Shown here piece by piece: positions 7,391 to 17,355 of a DNA stretch of 21,121 bases; the stretch's first letter is position 1, and each line of letters begins with the position of its first letter. The notes under the pieces were generated by a model that did no database searches, was not told the origin of the DNA, and saw nothing but the letters and a program-made list of their open reading frames with translations. The translations under genes were made by a program, and so were the position numbers. Source of the stretch: Deltaproteobacteria bacterium. GTDB taxonomy: Bacteria; Myxococcota_A; UBA9160; JAFDET01. The DNA lies in contig JAFDET010000020.1 in the NCBI GenBank assembly GCA_019310195.1, forward strand, positions 1 through 21,121. Direction: 5' to 3'.

Positions 7391-9319
7391 CTGCGCCTCC
7401 AGTTTCGAAGCTTTCGCGCACGGATTCTGACCTTCGTCCTGGGTCTGCTGCTGGTGGTCCAGGGCGTCGCCTTCTTGGCGGTGAACGGGGCCAGCGTCCG
7501 CAACGCGCGCCGCCAGGTGGACGAGACTCTGGCGTTCACCGCCGACGCCTTCGCCCGCTCCCTCGAGGTGCGCGAGACGATCCTGCTGGAGAAGGCGCGG
7601 CTGCTGTCGTCGGACTTTGCCTTCAAGGAAGCCAGTGCCACCGGCGAGCACGCCACCCTGCTCTCGGTCCTGCAGAACCACCGGGAGCGGATCGCCGCCA
7701 GCGTGATGATGCTGGCCTCCATGGGAGACGATCCGCGCACCGAAGGCTGCACGCTGCACCCGGAGGACGTCGGTGCCGCCTTCCCGCTTCCGAAGCTGCT
7801 GGCGGCGGCACAGGACAGCGAGTTCGGCGAGGCGTCCTCCATCGAGTTCCTGGACGATCGGCCACACCAGCTGGTGGTGACGCCGCTCTTCATGCCGGAG
7901 CCGGAGAAGTGGATCGTCCTGGGATTCCCGGTGGACGAAGCCCTGGCGCGGCGCCAGAGCGAGGGGACCGGCACGGAGGTCTCGCTGCTGCGCATGGAGG
8001 CGGGTCGCTGGGTGCCCTTCGCGTCCACCCTGCCCGAGGCGGCGCGGGAGGGGCTCGGCGGACGCATCAGCCCGGAGCTCGGCGAGGCAGGCCAGCGCGT
8101 CACCCTGGAGCTGGCCGGCCTGGACTACGTGACCTGGGTCGTCCCCGCGCGCTCGGCCGGGGAGACGCGCGTGGCCATTGCGTTGCAGCGCTCGCTGGAC
8201 GAGGCGCTGGCGCCCTACCTGCGCCTGCGGGCGCTGCTGGTCGGGATCTTCGCCCTGGGCGTGCTGCTCTCGCTGGTGGGTGGCGCCCTGCTCGCTTCGC
8301 GGGTGACGCGTCCGGTGGCGAGCCTGGTCGAGGGGGCCGCGCGGATCGAGCAGGGCGACTACACCCGCCCGGTAGAGGTGGCCCAGCGCGACGAGCTGGG
8401 GGTGCTCGCCGATTCGTTCAATCGCATGACCGTTGGCCTGGCCGAGCGTGACCGGGTCCGGAACCTGCTGGGCAAAGTGGTCTCGCCGGTCGTGGCGGAG
8501 GAGCTGCTCAGCAAGGAGATCGAACTGGGCGGCGAGGAACGGCTGGTCTCGGTGCTCTTCACCGATGTTCGGAACTTCACCTCGCTCTCCGAACGCACCT
8601 CGCCCCAGGAGCTGGTCTCGCTCCTGAATACCTACCTGACGCGGGTCAGCGACATCGTCGAGGCGCACGCAGGCGTCGTGGACAAGTACATCGGCGACGC
8701 GGTGATGGCGGTCTTCGGCGCGCCCCTGTCGCATCCGGACGACGCCCTGCGCGCGGTGCGCACCGCCATGGCCATGGCCGCCTCGGTGGACGCCATCAAT
8801 GACGAGCTGGGGCTCGAGGGCGATGCGCGCGTCGGCATGGGCGTGGGCGTCAGCACCGGAGTCGTGGTGGCGGGCAACATGGGCTCGCTGACCCGGCTCA
8901 ACTACACGGTGATCGGCGACAGCGTCAACGTGGCATCGCGTCTGGAGGGCCTCACGAAGCAGTACGGCGTGGCGGTCATCGTCGGGAAGTCCACGCGCAA
9001 CGCGTGCGCCGAGATGGCGTTCCGCGAGCTCGACCGCGTGCGGGTCAAGGGCCGGACCGAGGCGCTCTCGATCTTCGAACCCTGGGGCGTGGAGGCCGCC
9101 CTGGACGAGGCCGCCCGCGCGGAGCTCCAGCGCTGGAACGAGGCCCTGGGGTGCTTCCGCGCGCGTGCCTGGGACCGCGCCGAGGCGCTCTTCGCCGAGT
9201 TCGAGGCGCGCGATCCCGGCCGTCCCCTGCATGCGCTGTACCGGGGTCGGATCGCGCGCTGCCGGGCCGAGCCGCCCGGCGCCGACTGGGACGGGACCAC
9301 CACCTGGCAGGAGAAGTGA
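7391..9319 (+). CDS. membrane-bound class III adenylate cyclase with periplasmic sensor and HAMP
   Basis: The product (642 residues) probably makes cAMP from ATP. It has TM1 (about 12-31), a periplasmic sensor-like domain (about 35-275), TM2 (about 282-303), HAMP (about 304-357, RVTRPVASLVEGAARIEQGDY) and a cyclase catalytic domain (about 380-560). Metal aspartates are Asp392 (FTDVRNFTS) and Asp436 (DKYIGDAVMAVFG). The purine-selecting pair is Lys432 and Thr506 (NYTVIGDSVN), as in ATP-specific class IIIb enzymes. Transition-state residues Asn513 and Arg517 are present. A helical tail ends in PPGADWDGTTTW. CTG 7391 was chosen because GGAGG lies 9 nt upstream (7377-7381) and the frame encodes LRLQFRSFRARIL plus TM1. 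The first standard start, GTG 7454, would cut TM1. Co-transcribed with the barrel and cupredoxin genes. Confidence 0.9.
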   Translation: MRLQFRSFRARILTFVLGLLLVVQGVAFLAVNGASVRNARRQVDETLAFTADAFARSLEVRETILLEKARLLSSDFAFKEASATGEHATLLSVLQNHRERIAASVMMLASMGDDPRTEGCTLHPEDVGAAFPLPKLLAAAQDSEFGEASSIEFLDDRPHQLVVTPLFMPEPEKWIVLGFPVDEALARRQSEGTGTEVSLLRMEAGRWVPFASTLPEAAREGLGGRISPELGEAGQRVTLELAGLDYVTWVVPARSAGETRVAIALQRSLDEALAPYLRLRALLVGIFALGVLLSLVGGALLASRVTRPVASLVEGAARIEQGDYTRPVEVAQRDELGVLADSFNRMTVGLAERDRVRNLLGKVVSPVVAEELLSKEIELGGEERLVSVLFTDVRNFTSLSERTSPQELVSLLNTYLTRVSDIVEAHAGVVDKYIGDAVMAVFGAPLSHPDDALRAVRTAMAMAASVDAINDELGLEGDARVGMGVGVSTGVVVAGNMGSLTRLNYTVIGDSVNVASRLEGLTKQYGVAVIVGKSTRNACAEMAFRELDRVRVKGRTEALSIFEPWGVEAALDEAARAELQRWNEALGCFRARAWDRAEALFAEFEARDPGRPLHALYRGRIARCRAEPPGADWDGTTTWQEK

Positions 9320-9348
9320 CCCGGGCGGTTCGCTACTCTCCGCGCGCC

Positions 9349-10682
9349 ATGGCTACCGGAAACGCTGAACGATCATCGGTCCGCATGGATGAGCTGGTCT
9401 CGTTGTGTGCGCGTCGCGGGTTCATCTTCCAGTCGAGCGAGATCTACGGCGGGATCAACGGCTTCTGGGACTACGGGCCGCTCGGCGTCGAGCTGAAGCA
9501 GAATCTCAAGGCCTTCTGGTGGCAGCGCATGGTGCGGGGCCGCGACGACGTGGAGGGTGTAGACACGTCCATCGTCGCCCACCCGCGCACCTGGGAGGCG
9601 TCGGGTCACGTAGAGCATTTCAGCGATCCGATGGTGGATTGCCGCGCCTGCAAGAAGCGCTTCCGCGCGGATCAGCTCGACGGCGTCGAGCGCTGCAGTG
9701 CCTCCAAGACCGGGGAGCATGACCTCACCGAAGCCAAGCAGTTCAACCTGATGCTGCGGACCTTCATCGGTGCGTCCGAGGAGGCCGCCAACGTGGCCTA
9801 CCTGCGGCCCGAGACCTGCCAATCTCTTTTTACCGACTTCAAGCGCGTGCGCGAGGCGGCCCGGCAGAAGATTCCGTTCGGAATGGCCCAGATCGGAAAG
9901 GCCTTCCGCAATGAGATCAACCCGCGCAACTTCACCTTCCGCTCGCGCGAGTTCGAGCAGGCGGAGCTGGAGTTCTTCGTGCATCCGTCCGAGCGCGAGC
10001 GCTGGTTCGAATACTGGCTGGGTGAGCGGCGGCGCTGGCATGCGGACCTGGGGTTCGGCGACGACGTGCTGCGCATCCGCCCCCACGACTCCGACGAGCT
10101 GGCGCACTACGCCAACGCCGCCTCGGACCTGGAGTTCCTGTTCCCGTTCGGCTGGCAGGAGATCGAGGGGGTCCACGATCGCGGGGACTGGGATCTGACC
10201 CGGCACACCGAGTTCGCGGGCAAAGAGCTGACGATCACCGACGAGGAGACCAAGGAGCGCTACACGCCCATGGTGGTGGAGACCTCCGTCGGCATCGAGC
10301 GCACCTGCCTGGCGCTGCTCTGCAACGGTCTGTGCGAAGAAACGCTGGAGGGGGGCGAGACCCGCACGGTGCTGCGGCTGCCGGCCTTCCTGGCGCCGGT
10401 GCAGGTGGCGGTGCTCCCGCTCTCCAAGAAGCTGAGCGAGTCCGCCCGGCGCCTGGCCGGCGACCTGCGGCGCCGCTTCCCGGTCTTCTACGACGAAGCC
10501 GGCAACATCGGCCGCCGCTATCGGCGCCAGGACGAGGCCGGCACCCCGTTCTGTGTCACCTGGGACTTCGACTCCGAGTCCGATGCGGCGGTCACGGTCC
10601 GGGAGCGGGACAGCATGACCCAGGAGCGCATCGGCGTGGACGCCCTGCGCGCCTGGCTGACCGATCGGCTGGAGATGCCGGC

Positions 10683-10686
<4 letters not shown>
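9349..10686 (+). CDS. glyS: glycyl-tRNA synthetase, homodimeric (alpha2) type
   Basis: This enzyme charges tRNA-Gly with glycine. The 445-residue class II synthetase has the alpha2-type N-terminus (FIFQSSEIYGGINGFWDYGP), motif 2 (FRNEINPRNFTFRSREFEQA, from residue 186), motif 3 (GIERTCLALL, from 315) and a C-terminal anticodon-binding domain (about 345-440). The zinc-site region keeps CRAC (Cys98, Cys101), but the second half reads ERCSASK instead of CxxC, so the site may be incomplete. ATG 9349 begins the expected length. No Shine-Dalgarno is seen, and TACTCT lies 9 nt before the ATG, compatible with a leaderless or nearly leaderless message. It follows the cyclase gene by 29 nt and overlaps ppdK by 4 nt; glyS-ppdK adjacency is known in deltaproteobacterial genomes. 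Confidence 0.95.
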
Positions 10687-13420
<2,734 letters not shown>

Positions 13421-13424
<4 letters not shown>

Positions 13425-13906
13425 AAGAATTGGGATGCGCGCTGATCGCACTGTGGGCCACGGGCTGCGCCTGGAGCTGGCCGTGGAGCAATCCGGGACC
13501 CTGGGGCGACCCCGAGTTCGGCGTGGAGGTCGTGCAGTTCGAGGGTGTCGCCGACTTCCATCAGCGAGCCCTGGCGTTCTACGAACGCCTCTCGTTCCGC
13601 CGGGTCAACACCTACGCCACCTATCAGGACCAGGTGCTGCGCGAGTACTTCGAAACGCCCGAGGCCTTCGACGATTACTACGCTTCGCTGGCAGCCTCGC
13701 TGGACAACGCCGTCTTCGAGCAGAACCGGCCCACGGGCGTCGAGGTGGCGGAGTTCACCTTCGAGCGCGCCGGCACGGCGACCGTATTCGTGCGCTTCGT
13801 GGGCAAGAACGGCCTGCCTCTGCGCCTCGGCAGCACCAGCACGCGCCGCGCGGATCGCTGGGAGCGGCGGGACGGCAGCTGGTGGATCGTTCCCCGCGAT
13901 CTCTAG
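13421..13906 (+). CDS. small lipoprotein of unknown function
   Basis: The product is 161 residues. The N-terminus KELGCALIALWATGC is a short lipoprotein signal with Cys16 as the likely lipidated residue. The mature part is rich in Trp, Phe and Tyr and looks alpha/beta (FEGVADFHQRALAFYERLSF, TYATYQDQVLREYF, then strands ATVFVRFVGK and a Trp-rich end WERRDGSWWIV). The end resembles the SnoaL/NTF2-like or DUF4440-like pattern 'W.R.DG.W.I', but I cannot assign a family. Start fixed by GAGGAGGGG 6-14 nt upstream and by the ATGA overlap with ppdK. It precedes the PilZ gene by 4 nt. Confidence 0.82.
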
Positions 13907-13910
13907 AGCC

Positions 13911-14252
13911 ATGTCCGAAGACACCACGACCCGGCGACGCGCACCGCGAATCCCGGTGCGCCTGGAGGCCGCCTACGAGGACCCCGCCCGCCAGATCTTC
14001 CTGGCGACCCGCGACCTGTCGGAGCTGGGCGTGTACCTGATGGCGGGCGACGCGCCGGAGGAGGGGGTTGCCGCCCGGGTGACCCTGGAGCTGCCCGGCG
14101 AGCCGGCGATGCTACGGCTCGACGGCGTGGTGACGCGCCGTGAGCCTGGTCAGGGCTTCGCTTTGGCCTTCGAGGCCGGGAGCATGGCGCCGAGCACCCG
14201 CTCCGCGCTGCGGGCATTCACCCGCGCTTGTGAGACCCCACGTTCCCAATAG
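13911..14252 (+). CDS. PilZ domain protein
   Basis: This 113-residue protein is essentially one PilZ domain, the usual cyclic-di-GMP receptor. The N-terminal arginine motif is RRAPR (Arg9 to Arg13), and the second motif is DLSELG (Asp35, Ser37, Gly40), the D/NxSxxG pattern. Later strands (ARVTLELPG, RLDGVVTRREPGQGFALAF) fit the beta-barrel. With both motifs intact, ligand binding is likely; the output partner is unknown. It follows the lipoprotein gene by 4 nt and ends inside an inverted repeat (14239-14285). PilZ proteins often act on pilus motility or polysaccharide secretion, which fits the pilus genes in the window. Confidence 0.87.
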   Translation: MSEDTTTRRRAPRIPVRLEAAYEDPARQIFLATRDLSELGVYLMAGDAPEEGVAARVTLELPGEPAMLRLDGVVTRREPGQGFALAFEAGSMAPSTRSALRAFTRACETPRSQ

Positions 14253-14285
14253 AGGAAAGAGTTTCCCTCCGGGACGAGGAACGTG
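14239..14285 (+). repeat. nested inverted repeat over the pilZ stop codon
   Basis: Outer arms are CACGTTCC (14239-14246) and GGAACGTG (14278-14285), perfect over 8 bp. An inner hairpin GAGGAAA/TTTCCCTC with a 3-nt loop lies between them. A TTTC run follows but no long T-tract, so it could be a weak terminator for the upstream operon or a protein-binding dyad. Confidence 0.5.
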
Positions 14286-14315
14286 TTTCACTCGCGTCTG
14301 CCCACAGCCAAAGAA

Positions 14316-14337
14316 AAGTCACTGTTTTAAATGACTT
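14316..14337 (+). promoter_or_regulatory. dyad upstream of the sigma-54 promoter
   Basis: AAGTCA-N10-TGACTT is a perfect 6-bp dyad in a locally AT-rich stretch (TGTTTTAAA), 30 nt before the -24 element. It could bind an NtrC-type activator or bend DNA. This is an inference from symmetry and position. Confidence 0.35.
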
Positions 14338-14366
14338 GACGCTCTTGGCTGCACTTCGCCCGGGAG

Positions 14367-14382
14367 TGGCATGGGGCTTGCT
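14367..14382 (+). promoter_or_regulatory. sigma-54 promoter (-24/-12)
   Basis: TGGCATGGGGCTTGCT matches TGGCACG-N4-TTGCT with one mismatch, and the invariant GG and GC are exactly 10 nt apart. Transcription would start near 14393, about 135 nt before the ECF sigma gene at 14528 on the same strand. Confidence 0.75.
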
Positions 14383-14527
14383 CCCTCATTCGGTGGGATG
14401 CGAGTCCCCACTTCTGAGAGGCCCGAGGACAAGAGGAGCCGCCCCCCGGAATCACGCTGTTTCCACGTTCCCCAATTCCGGATGAGTTCCCACTTTCCCA
14501 GGCATCAGAAGTGCGCCTGGAGACCGA

Positions 14528-15106
14528 ATGGCGCACGCAGTAGAAGCATGGTCGGATGACGGCGAGCTGGTCGAGGCAATCCTCGGTGGCAGCCGTGAGC
14601 ATTTCGATCTCCTGTACCAGAGCTACTTCCCGCGGGTGTACCGCTTCGCCCTGAAGCGGCTCCGCGACCCGGGCGAGGCCGAGGACGTGGCCCAGGAGGT
14701 CTTCATGACCGTCTTCCGGGCGCTCTCGAGCTTCCAGGGCAACTCCACCCTGCTGGTGTGGATCTTCGGGATCACGCGCAATACCGTGAACCGCCGCTTC
14801 CGCCGCAGCCGCCCCCGGCTCGAGTGCCTGGATGACAGGGCCCACGAGGTGGCCGGCGAGGAGGTGCCCCCGGATCGGGCCGCCGACGCCCGCCGCATCC
14901 TGGACCGCTGCGAAGAGGTGATCGAGAAGGACCTCACCCCGCTCCAGCGCCGAATCTTCCACCTGAAGCACCTGCGCCGGCAGTCCATCCGCAACATCGC
15001 CGAGGGCCTCGGCAAGTCCGAGGATGCGGTCAAGGCCAACCTCTACCGCATGCGCCGCGCCCTCCTGGAGGCCGCGCCGGACCTGGAGACCCTGCTCCGG
15101 CCCTGA
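14528..15106 (+). CDS. ECF-family RNA polymerase sigma factor (first of tandem pair)
   Basis: The product is 192 residues with the two ECF domains. Region 2 (about 28-94: LLYQSYFPRVYRFALKRL, AEDVAQEVFMTVFRAL, LLVWIFGITRNTVNRRFRR) binds core polymerase and the -10. Region 4 (about 131-185: LTPLQRRIFHLKHLRRQSIR, NIAEGLGKSEDAVKANLYRM) is the HTH for the -35. ATG 14528 has TGGAGA about 6 nt upstream. The gene lies directly behind a sigma-54 promoter, so its expression is probably switched by an NtrC-family activator. It closely resembles the next gene, implying tandem duplication. No classical anti-sigma with a membrane segment is adjacent. Confidence 0.92.
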   Translation: MAHAVEAWSDDGELVEAILGGSREHFDLLYQSYFPRVYRFALKRLRDPGEAEDVAQEVFMTVFRALSSFQGNSTLLVWIFGITRNTVNRRFRRSRPRLECLDDRAHEVAGEEVPPDRAADARRILDRCEEVIEKDLTPLQRRIFHLKHLRRQSIRNIAEGLGKSEDAVKANLYRMRRALLEAAPDLETLLRP

Positions 15107-15240
15107 TCTCCAGGCGTCGCTTCGCCGGGGAGCCCCCGCGGGGCGGAATCCGCCTGCTCTCGGGGCGCAAGTGTTGGCCTCGATGGGACTTTTCTCGGAT
15201 TTTCGCGCCACGCAGACCACCCTGACATCCACTTAAAGCG

Positions 15241-15912
15241 GTGAGAGCACGTGTGTTCTCGCCTGGGAAGGACAACGACGAGGACTCGGCGTTGCCCCAG
15301 GCGAGCCTGTATCAAGAGCCGTGCGACCGCGAGCTACTGGAAGGATTCCGGCAAGGCCGGGAAGAGTCCTTCACCGAGCTCTACGACCGCTACTTCCCCC
15401 GCGTCTACGCATTCACCTCGCGCCGGTTACGCAACCGCGCGGATGCGGAGGAGGTCACCCAGGAGGTGTTCACCGCGGTCTTTCGCTCGCTGCCGTCGTT
15501 TCGAGGCGACTCGCAGCTGTTGACCTGGATCTTCGGGATCGCGCGCAACACGATCAACAGCCAGATCCGACGCGAGCGGAGCGCCGACGAGCGGTTGGCG
15601 GAGATCGAACCCGGTGACGTACACGCAGGCGCCTCGGTTGCGTCGTGGACGCCCGAGGAGTATCTGGAGCTCCAGCGCTGCGTGAGTGTGTTGGAGGAAC
15701 AGCTCGGGTCGTTGACGGAGTGGCAGGTGGACGCATTCCGGCTTCGGCACGAGCAGGACCTCCCCATCGGGGAGATCGCGAGACGGACCCAGCGCAGTGG
15801 CGATGCCGTGCGCTCGAGCTTGTACCGGGTGAAGCGATTATTGGTAGAGGCCGTGGAGACACACGCCGCGGAAAGCGCCCCAGCGCACAGCAAGAGTTGG
15901 GGGGAGGCGTGA
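15241..15912 (+). CDS. ECF-family RNA polymerase sigma factor (second of tandem pair)
   Basis: The product is 223 residues from GTG 15241. The conserved part starts near residue 28 (CDRELLEGFRQGREESFTEL). Region 2 shares long stretches with the first copy (YFPRVYAFTSRRLRN, QEVFTAVFRSLPSFRG, LTWIFGIARNTINSQIRR). Region 4 (about 150-205) has FRLRHEQDLPIGEIARRTQR and DAVRSSLYRVKRLL. The start is uncertain because no clear Shine-Dalgarno precedes it; an internal GTG at 15253 or TTG at 15289 is possible. The 134-nt gap from the first copy holds only short GC-rich hairpins. The stop overlaps a small gene by GTGA (15909-15912), which suggests the small protein is made in fixed ratio with this factor. 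Confidence 0.9.
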   Translation: MRARVFSPGKDNDEDSALPQASLYQEPCDRELLEGFRQGREESFTELYDRYFPRVYAFTSRRLRNRADAEEVTQEVFTAVFRSLPSFRGDSQLLTWIFGIARNTINSQIRRERSADERLAEIEPGDVHAGASVASWTPEEYLELQRCVSVLEEQLGSLTEWQVDAFRLRHEQDLPIGEIARRTQRSGDAVRSSLYRVKRLLVEAVETHAAESAPAHSKSWGEA

Positions 15913-16142
15913 ACTCCCGCGGCGCTGGGGGGCGCCCGCCGGAATCGGATGCGCGGGAGTGGAACGTGGCTACCGAGCTGGGCAACGGATTCGAAGATGA
16001 GCTGCGCGAGTTCCTCGAGGCGGATGACGTGCACGTGGATGCGGATCCGCTGTTTCGCGAGCGGCTGCGCCGACAGCTCTGGGCTCTCCTCCTCAAGCAG
16101 ATGGCCGACGACGACCCGGGCTCCCCGGGCGAGGCGCTTTAG
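15909..16142 (+). CDS. small acidic protein coupled to the ECF sigma gene
   Basis: The product is 77 residues and I know no named family for it. The first 20 residues are Gly/Pro rich. Residues about 27-67 form a charged helical stretch (GNGFEDELREFLEADDV, then DADPLFRERLRRQLWALLLK) and the tail is Asp/Gly rich. A 'DPLFRERLRRQLW'-like helix also occurs near the N-terminus of some anti-sigma proteins. Its GTG start overlaps the sigma stop by 4 nt, with GGGGAGG about 3 nt before the start. Soluble and small, it could bind or restrain the sigma factor (inference). Third-position G/C and coupling support it being a real gene. Confidence 0.65.
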   Translation: MNSRGAGGRPPESDAREWNVATELGNGFEDELREFLEADDVHVDADPLFRERLRRQLWALLLKQMADDDPGSPGEAL

Positions 16143-16144
16143 CC

Positions 16145-16150
16145 TACGTT
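16145..16150 (+). promoter_or_regulatory. candidate -10 box, leaderless start of the kinase-like gene
   Basis: TACGTT ends 7 nt before GTG 16158, so a transcript from it would start at or next to the start codon. No Shine-Dalgarno is present. Short motif, low certainty. Confidence 0.25.
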
Positions 16151-16157
16151 CCCGCCC

Positions 16158-16802
16158 GTGAACCACGGGCTCAGCCGCGCCAACCTCGCCGAACGCACCC
16201 GCCAGGTCCTCAATCGGGGCGGTCGCCGCAACCCGGACGTCTACCTGGTGGACGGCGACGCCGGCCCCGTCGTCGTCAAGGACTTCCTGCCCCGCGCGGC
16301 CCTGGTCCGCAGCTGGATCGGTCCCTGGCTCCTGGACCGCGAGCTGCTCGCCTACCAGCGCCTCGAGGGGTTGCCGGCCGTGCCTCGGACGCTGGGGCGC
16401 ATCGACCGGCACGCCTTTGCCGTGGAGTACCGGCCTGGGGAGCGCGTCTCCCGCAAGCTGCGCGGACGCGTGCCGCCCGAGTTTCTCGGCGAGCTGGAGG
16501 AGGCGATCGCGGCGATGCACGCACGCGGCGTGGCGCACCTGGACCTGCGCCATCGCAGCAACGTGTTGGCAGGAGAGGACGGCCATCCCATCCTGATCGA
16601 CTTCGCGTCGGCCGTGTGTCTGCGGCCGGGAAGCCTGGCCGCGCGCCTGCTGTTGCCGCTGCTGGCCCGGGTCGACCGCAACGCCCTGGCCAAGTGGCGC
16701 GTGCGCATCGACCCTCAGGAGCCGCCGACGTCGGCGCCGCCCTCCGGTTCGGAGCTCGGGGGTGCGTCGGGCAGCGAGCGGGGCGCCAGCCGACCCACGT
16801 AG
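16158..16802 (+). CDS. small kinase-fold protein (RIO/LPS-kinase-like)
   Basis: The 214-residue product resembles a minimal eukaryotic-like or lipopolysaccharide-kinase fold. An ATP lysine is likely Lys41 in GPVVVKDF. The catalytic loop is HLDLRHRSNVL (His127, Asp129, Asn135), and a metal aspartate is Asp148 in ILIDFAS. The spacing from Asp129 to Asn135 is one residue longer than in HRDLKxxN kinases. The C-terminal 25 residues are low complexity and lie in the stretch shared with the convergent exonuclease gene (88-nt overlap). GTG 16158 has no Shine-Dalgarno but TACGTT is 7 nt upstream, so it may be leaderless. The substrate is unknown (sugar, lipid or protein). The gene lies 15 nt after the 77-residue gene. 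Confidence 0.78.
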   Translation: MNHGLSRANLAERTRQVLNRGGRRNPDVYLVDGDAGPVVVKDFLPRAALVRSWIGPWLLDRELLAYQRLEGLPAVPRTLGRIDRHAFAVEYRPGERVSRKLRGRVPPEFLGELEEAIAAMHARGVAHLDLRHRSNVLAGEDGHPILIDFASAVCLRPGSLAARLLLPLLARVDRNALAKWRVRIDPQEPPTSAPPSGSELGGASGSERGASRPT

Positions 16803-17329
16803 TAGCGGAACGTCTCCAGGGTGAGTCGGGTGTCGGCCATGGCCCGGTGCTCGACGCCGCCCTCGACGAGGCCGGCGTGGGTCGCCGCCTGGCGCAAGGA
16901 GAGCGCGGGCACGGTGTGGCCGGCGACCAGCGACCAGACGTAGAAGAGGGTCGCCAGGTCGATGACGTGGTAGTCGAAGGGGTAGGGGAGCTCGCAGCTC
17001 TTGTAGCCGCGTTCCAGGAACTGCACGTCCATGCGTACGTTCTGGCCCGCCGGCACCACGGTGATGCCCTTGGGCAGCAGCGCGGTCAGCTCCTCCAGGG
17101 CCTGGCGCACGGGCACGGCCTCCGCGGCCCAGACCTCGGCGTCGTAGCCGGAGATGGCGGCGGCCTCCCGCGTGATGCGATCGGCGCGCGCGCGGACCTT
17201 CCACTCCTTCTGGCCCAGCTCCGCCAGCCGGTAGTCGGTCAGGATGACCGCGATCTCGGTGATGTCGTGCAGCTCGGGGTCCAGGCCCCCGAACTCCATG
17301 TCGATGAATGCGAAGTGGAAGTTGGCCAC
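16715..17329 (-). CDS. DEDDh 3'-5' exonuclease (DnaQ/RNase T superfamily)
   Basis: The product is 204 residues. All five DEDDh active-site residues are visible: Asp10 and Glu12 (FAFIDMEFG), Asp101 (QNVRMDVQFLERGY), and His161 and Asp166 (HRAMADTRLT). This marks a single-domain proofreading-type or RNA-trimming 3'-5' exonuclease acting in the cytoplasm. It may be an epsilon-like subunit, or an orphan enzyme such as RNase T or an exonuclease X type. GTG 17329 starts right at the conserved first strand; TAGGCT lies 8 nt upstream and no Shine-Dalgarno is seen. It follows the glycosyltransferase gene by 26 nt. Its last 30 or so codons overlap the convergent kinase-like gene. Confidence 0.87.
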   Translation of the reverse strand: MANFHFAFIDMEFGGLDPELHDITEIAVILTDYRLAELGQKEWKVRARADRITREAAAISGYDAEVWAAEAVPVRQALEELTALLPKGITVVPAGQNVRMDVQFLERGYKSCELPYPFDYHVIDLATLFYVWSLVAGHTVPALSLRQAATHAGLVEGGVEHRAMADTRLTLETFRYYVGRLAPRSLPDAPPSSEPEGGADVGGS

Positions 17330-17355
17330 GGCGCGGGAGCCTACCCCAGCCGGCG

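Larger units (their letters stand above)
14253..14527 (+). other. regulatory intergenic region before the first ECF sigma gene
   Basis: No gene is supported in these 275 nt. The region contains the arm of a CACGTTCC inverted repeat, an AT-rich dyad (14316-14337), a sigma-54 promoter (14367-14382), a 135-nt leader with a further CACGTTCC copy (14464-14471), and a TGGAGA ribosome-binding site just before ATG 14528. Confidence 0.7.

Noticed and set aside
7454..9319. GTG 7454 as the cyclase start
   Set aside because: It removes the basic N-terminus and half of the first membrane helix, and has no Shine-Dalgarno.
15107..15240. ECF-type autoregulatory promoter or terminator between the two sigma genes
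   Set aside because: GGGACTT and small hairpins (such as GGCGGAATCCGCC) are present, but neither a convincing -35/-10 pair nor a T-tract could be seen.
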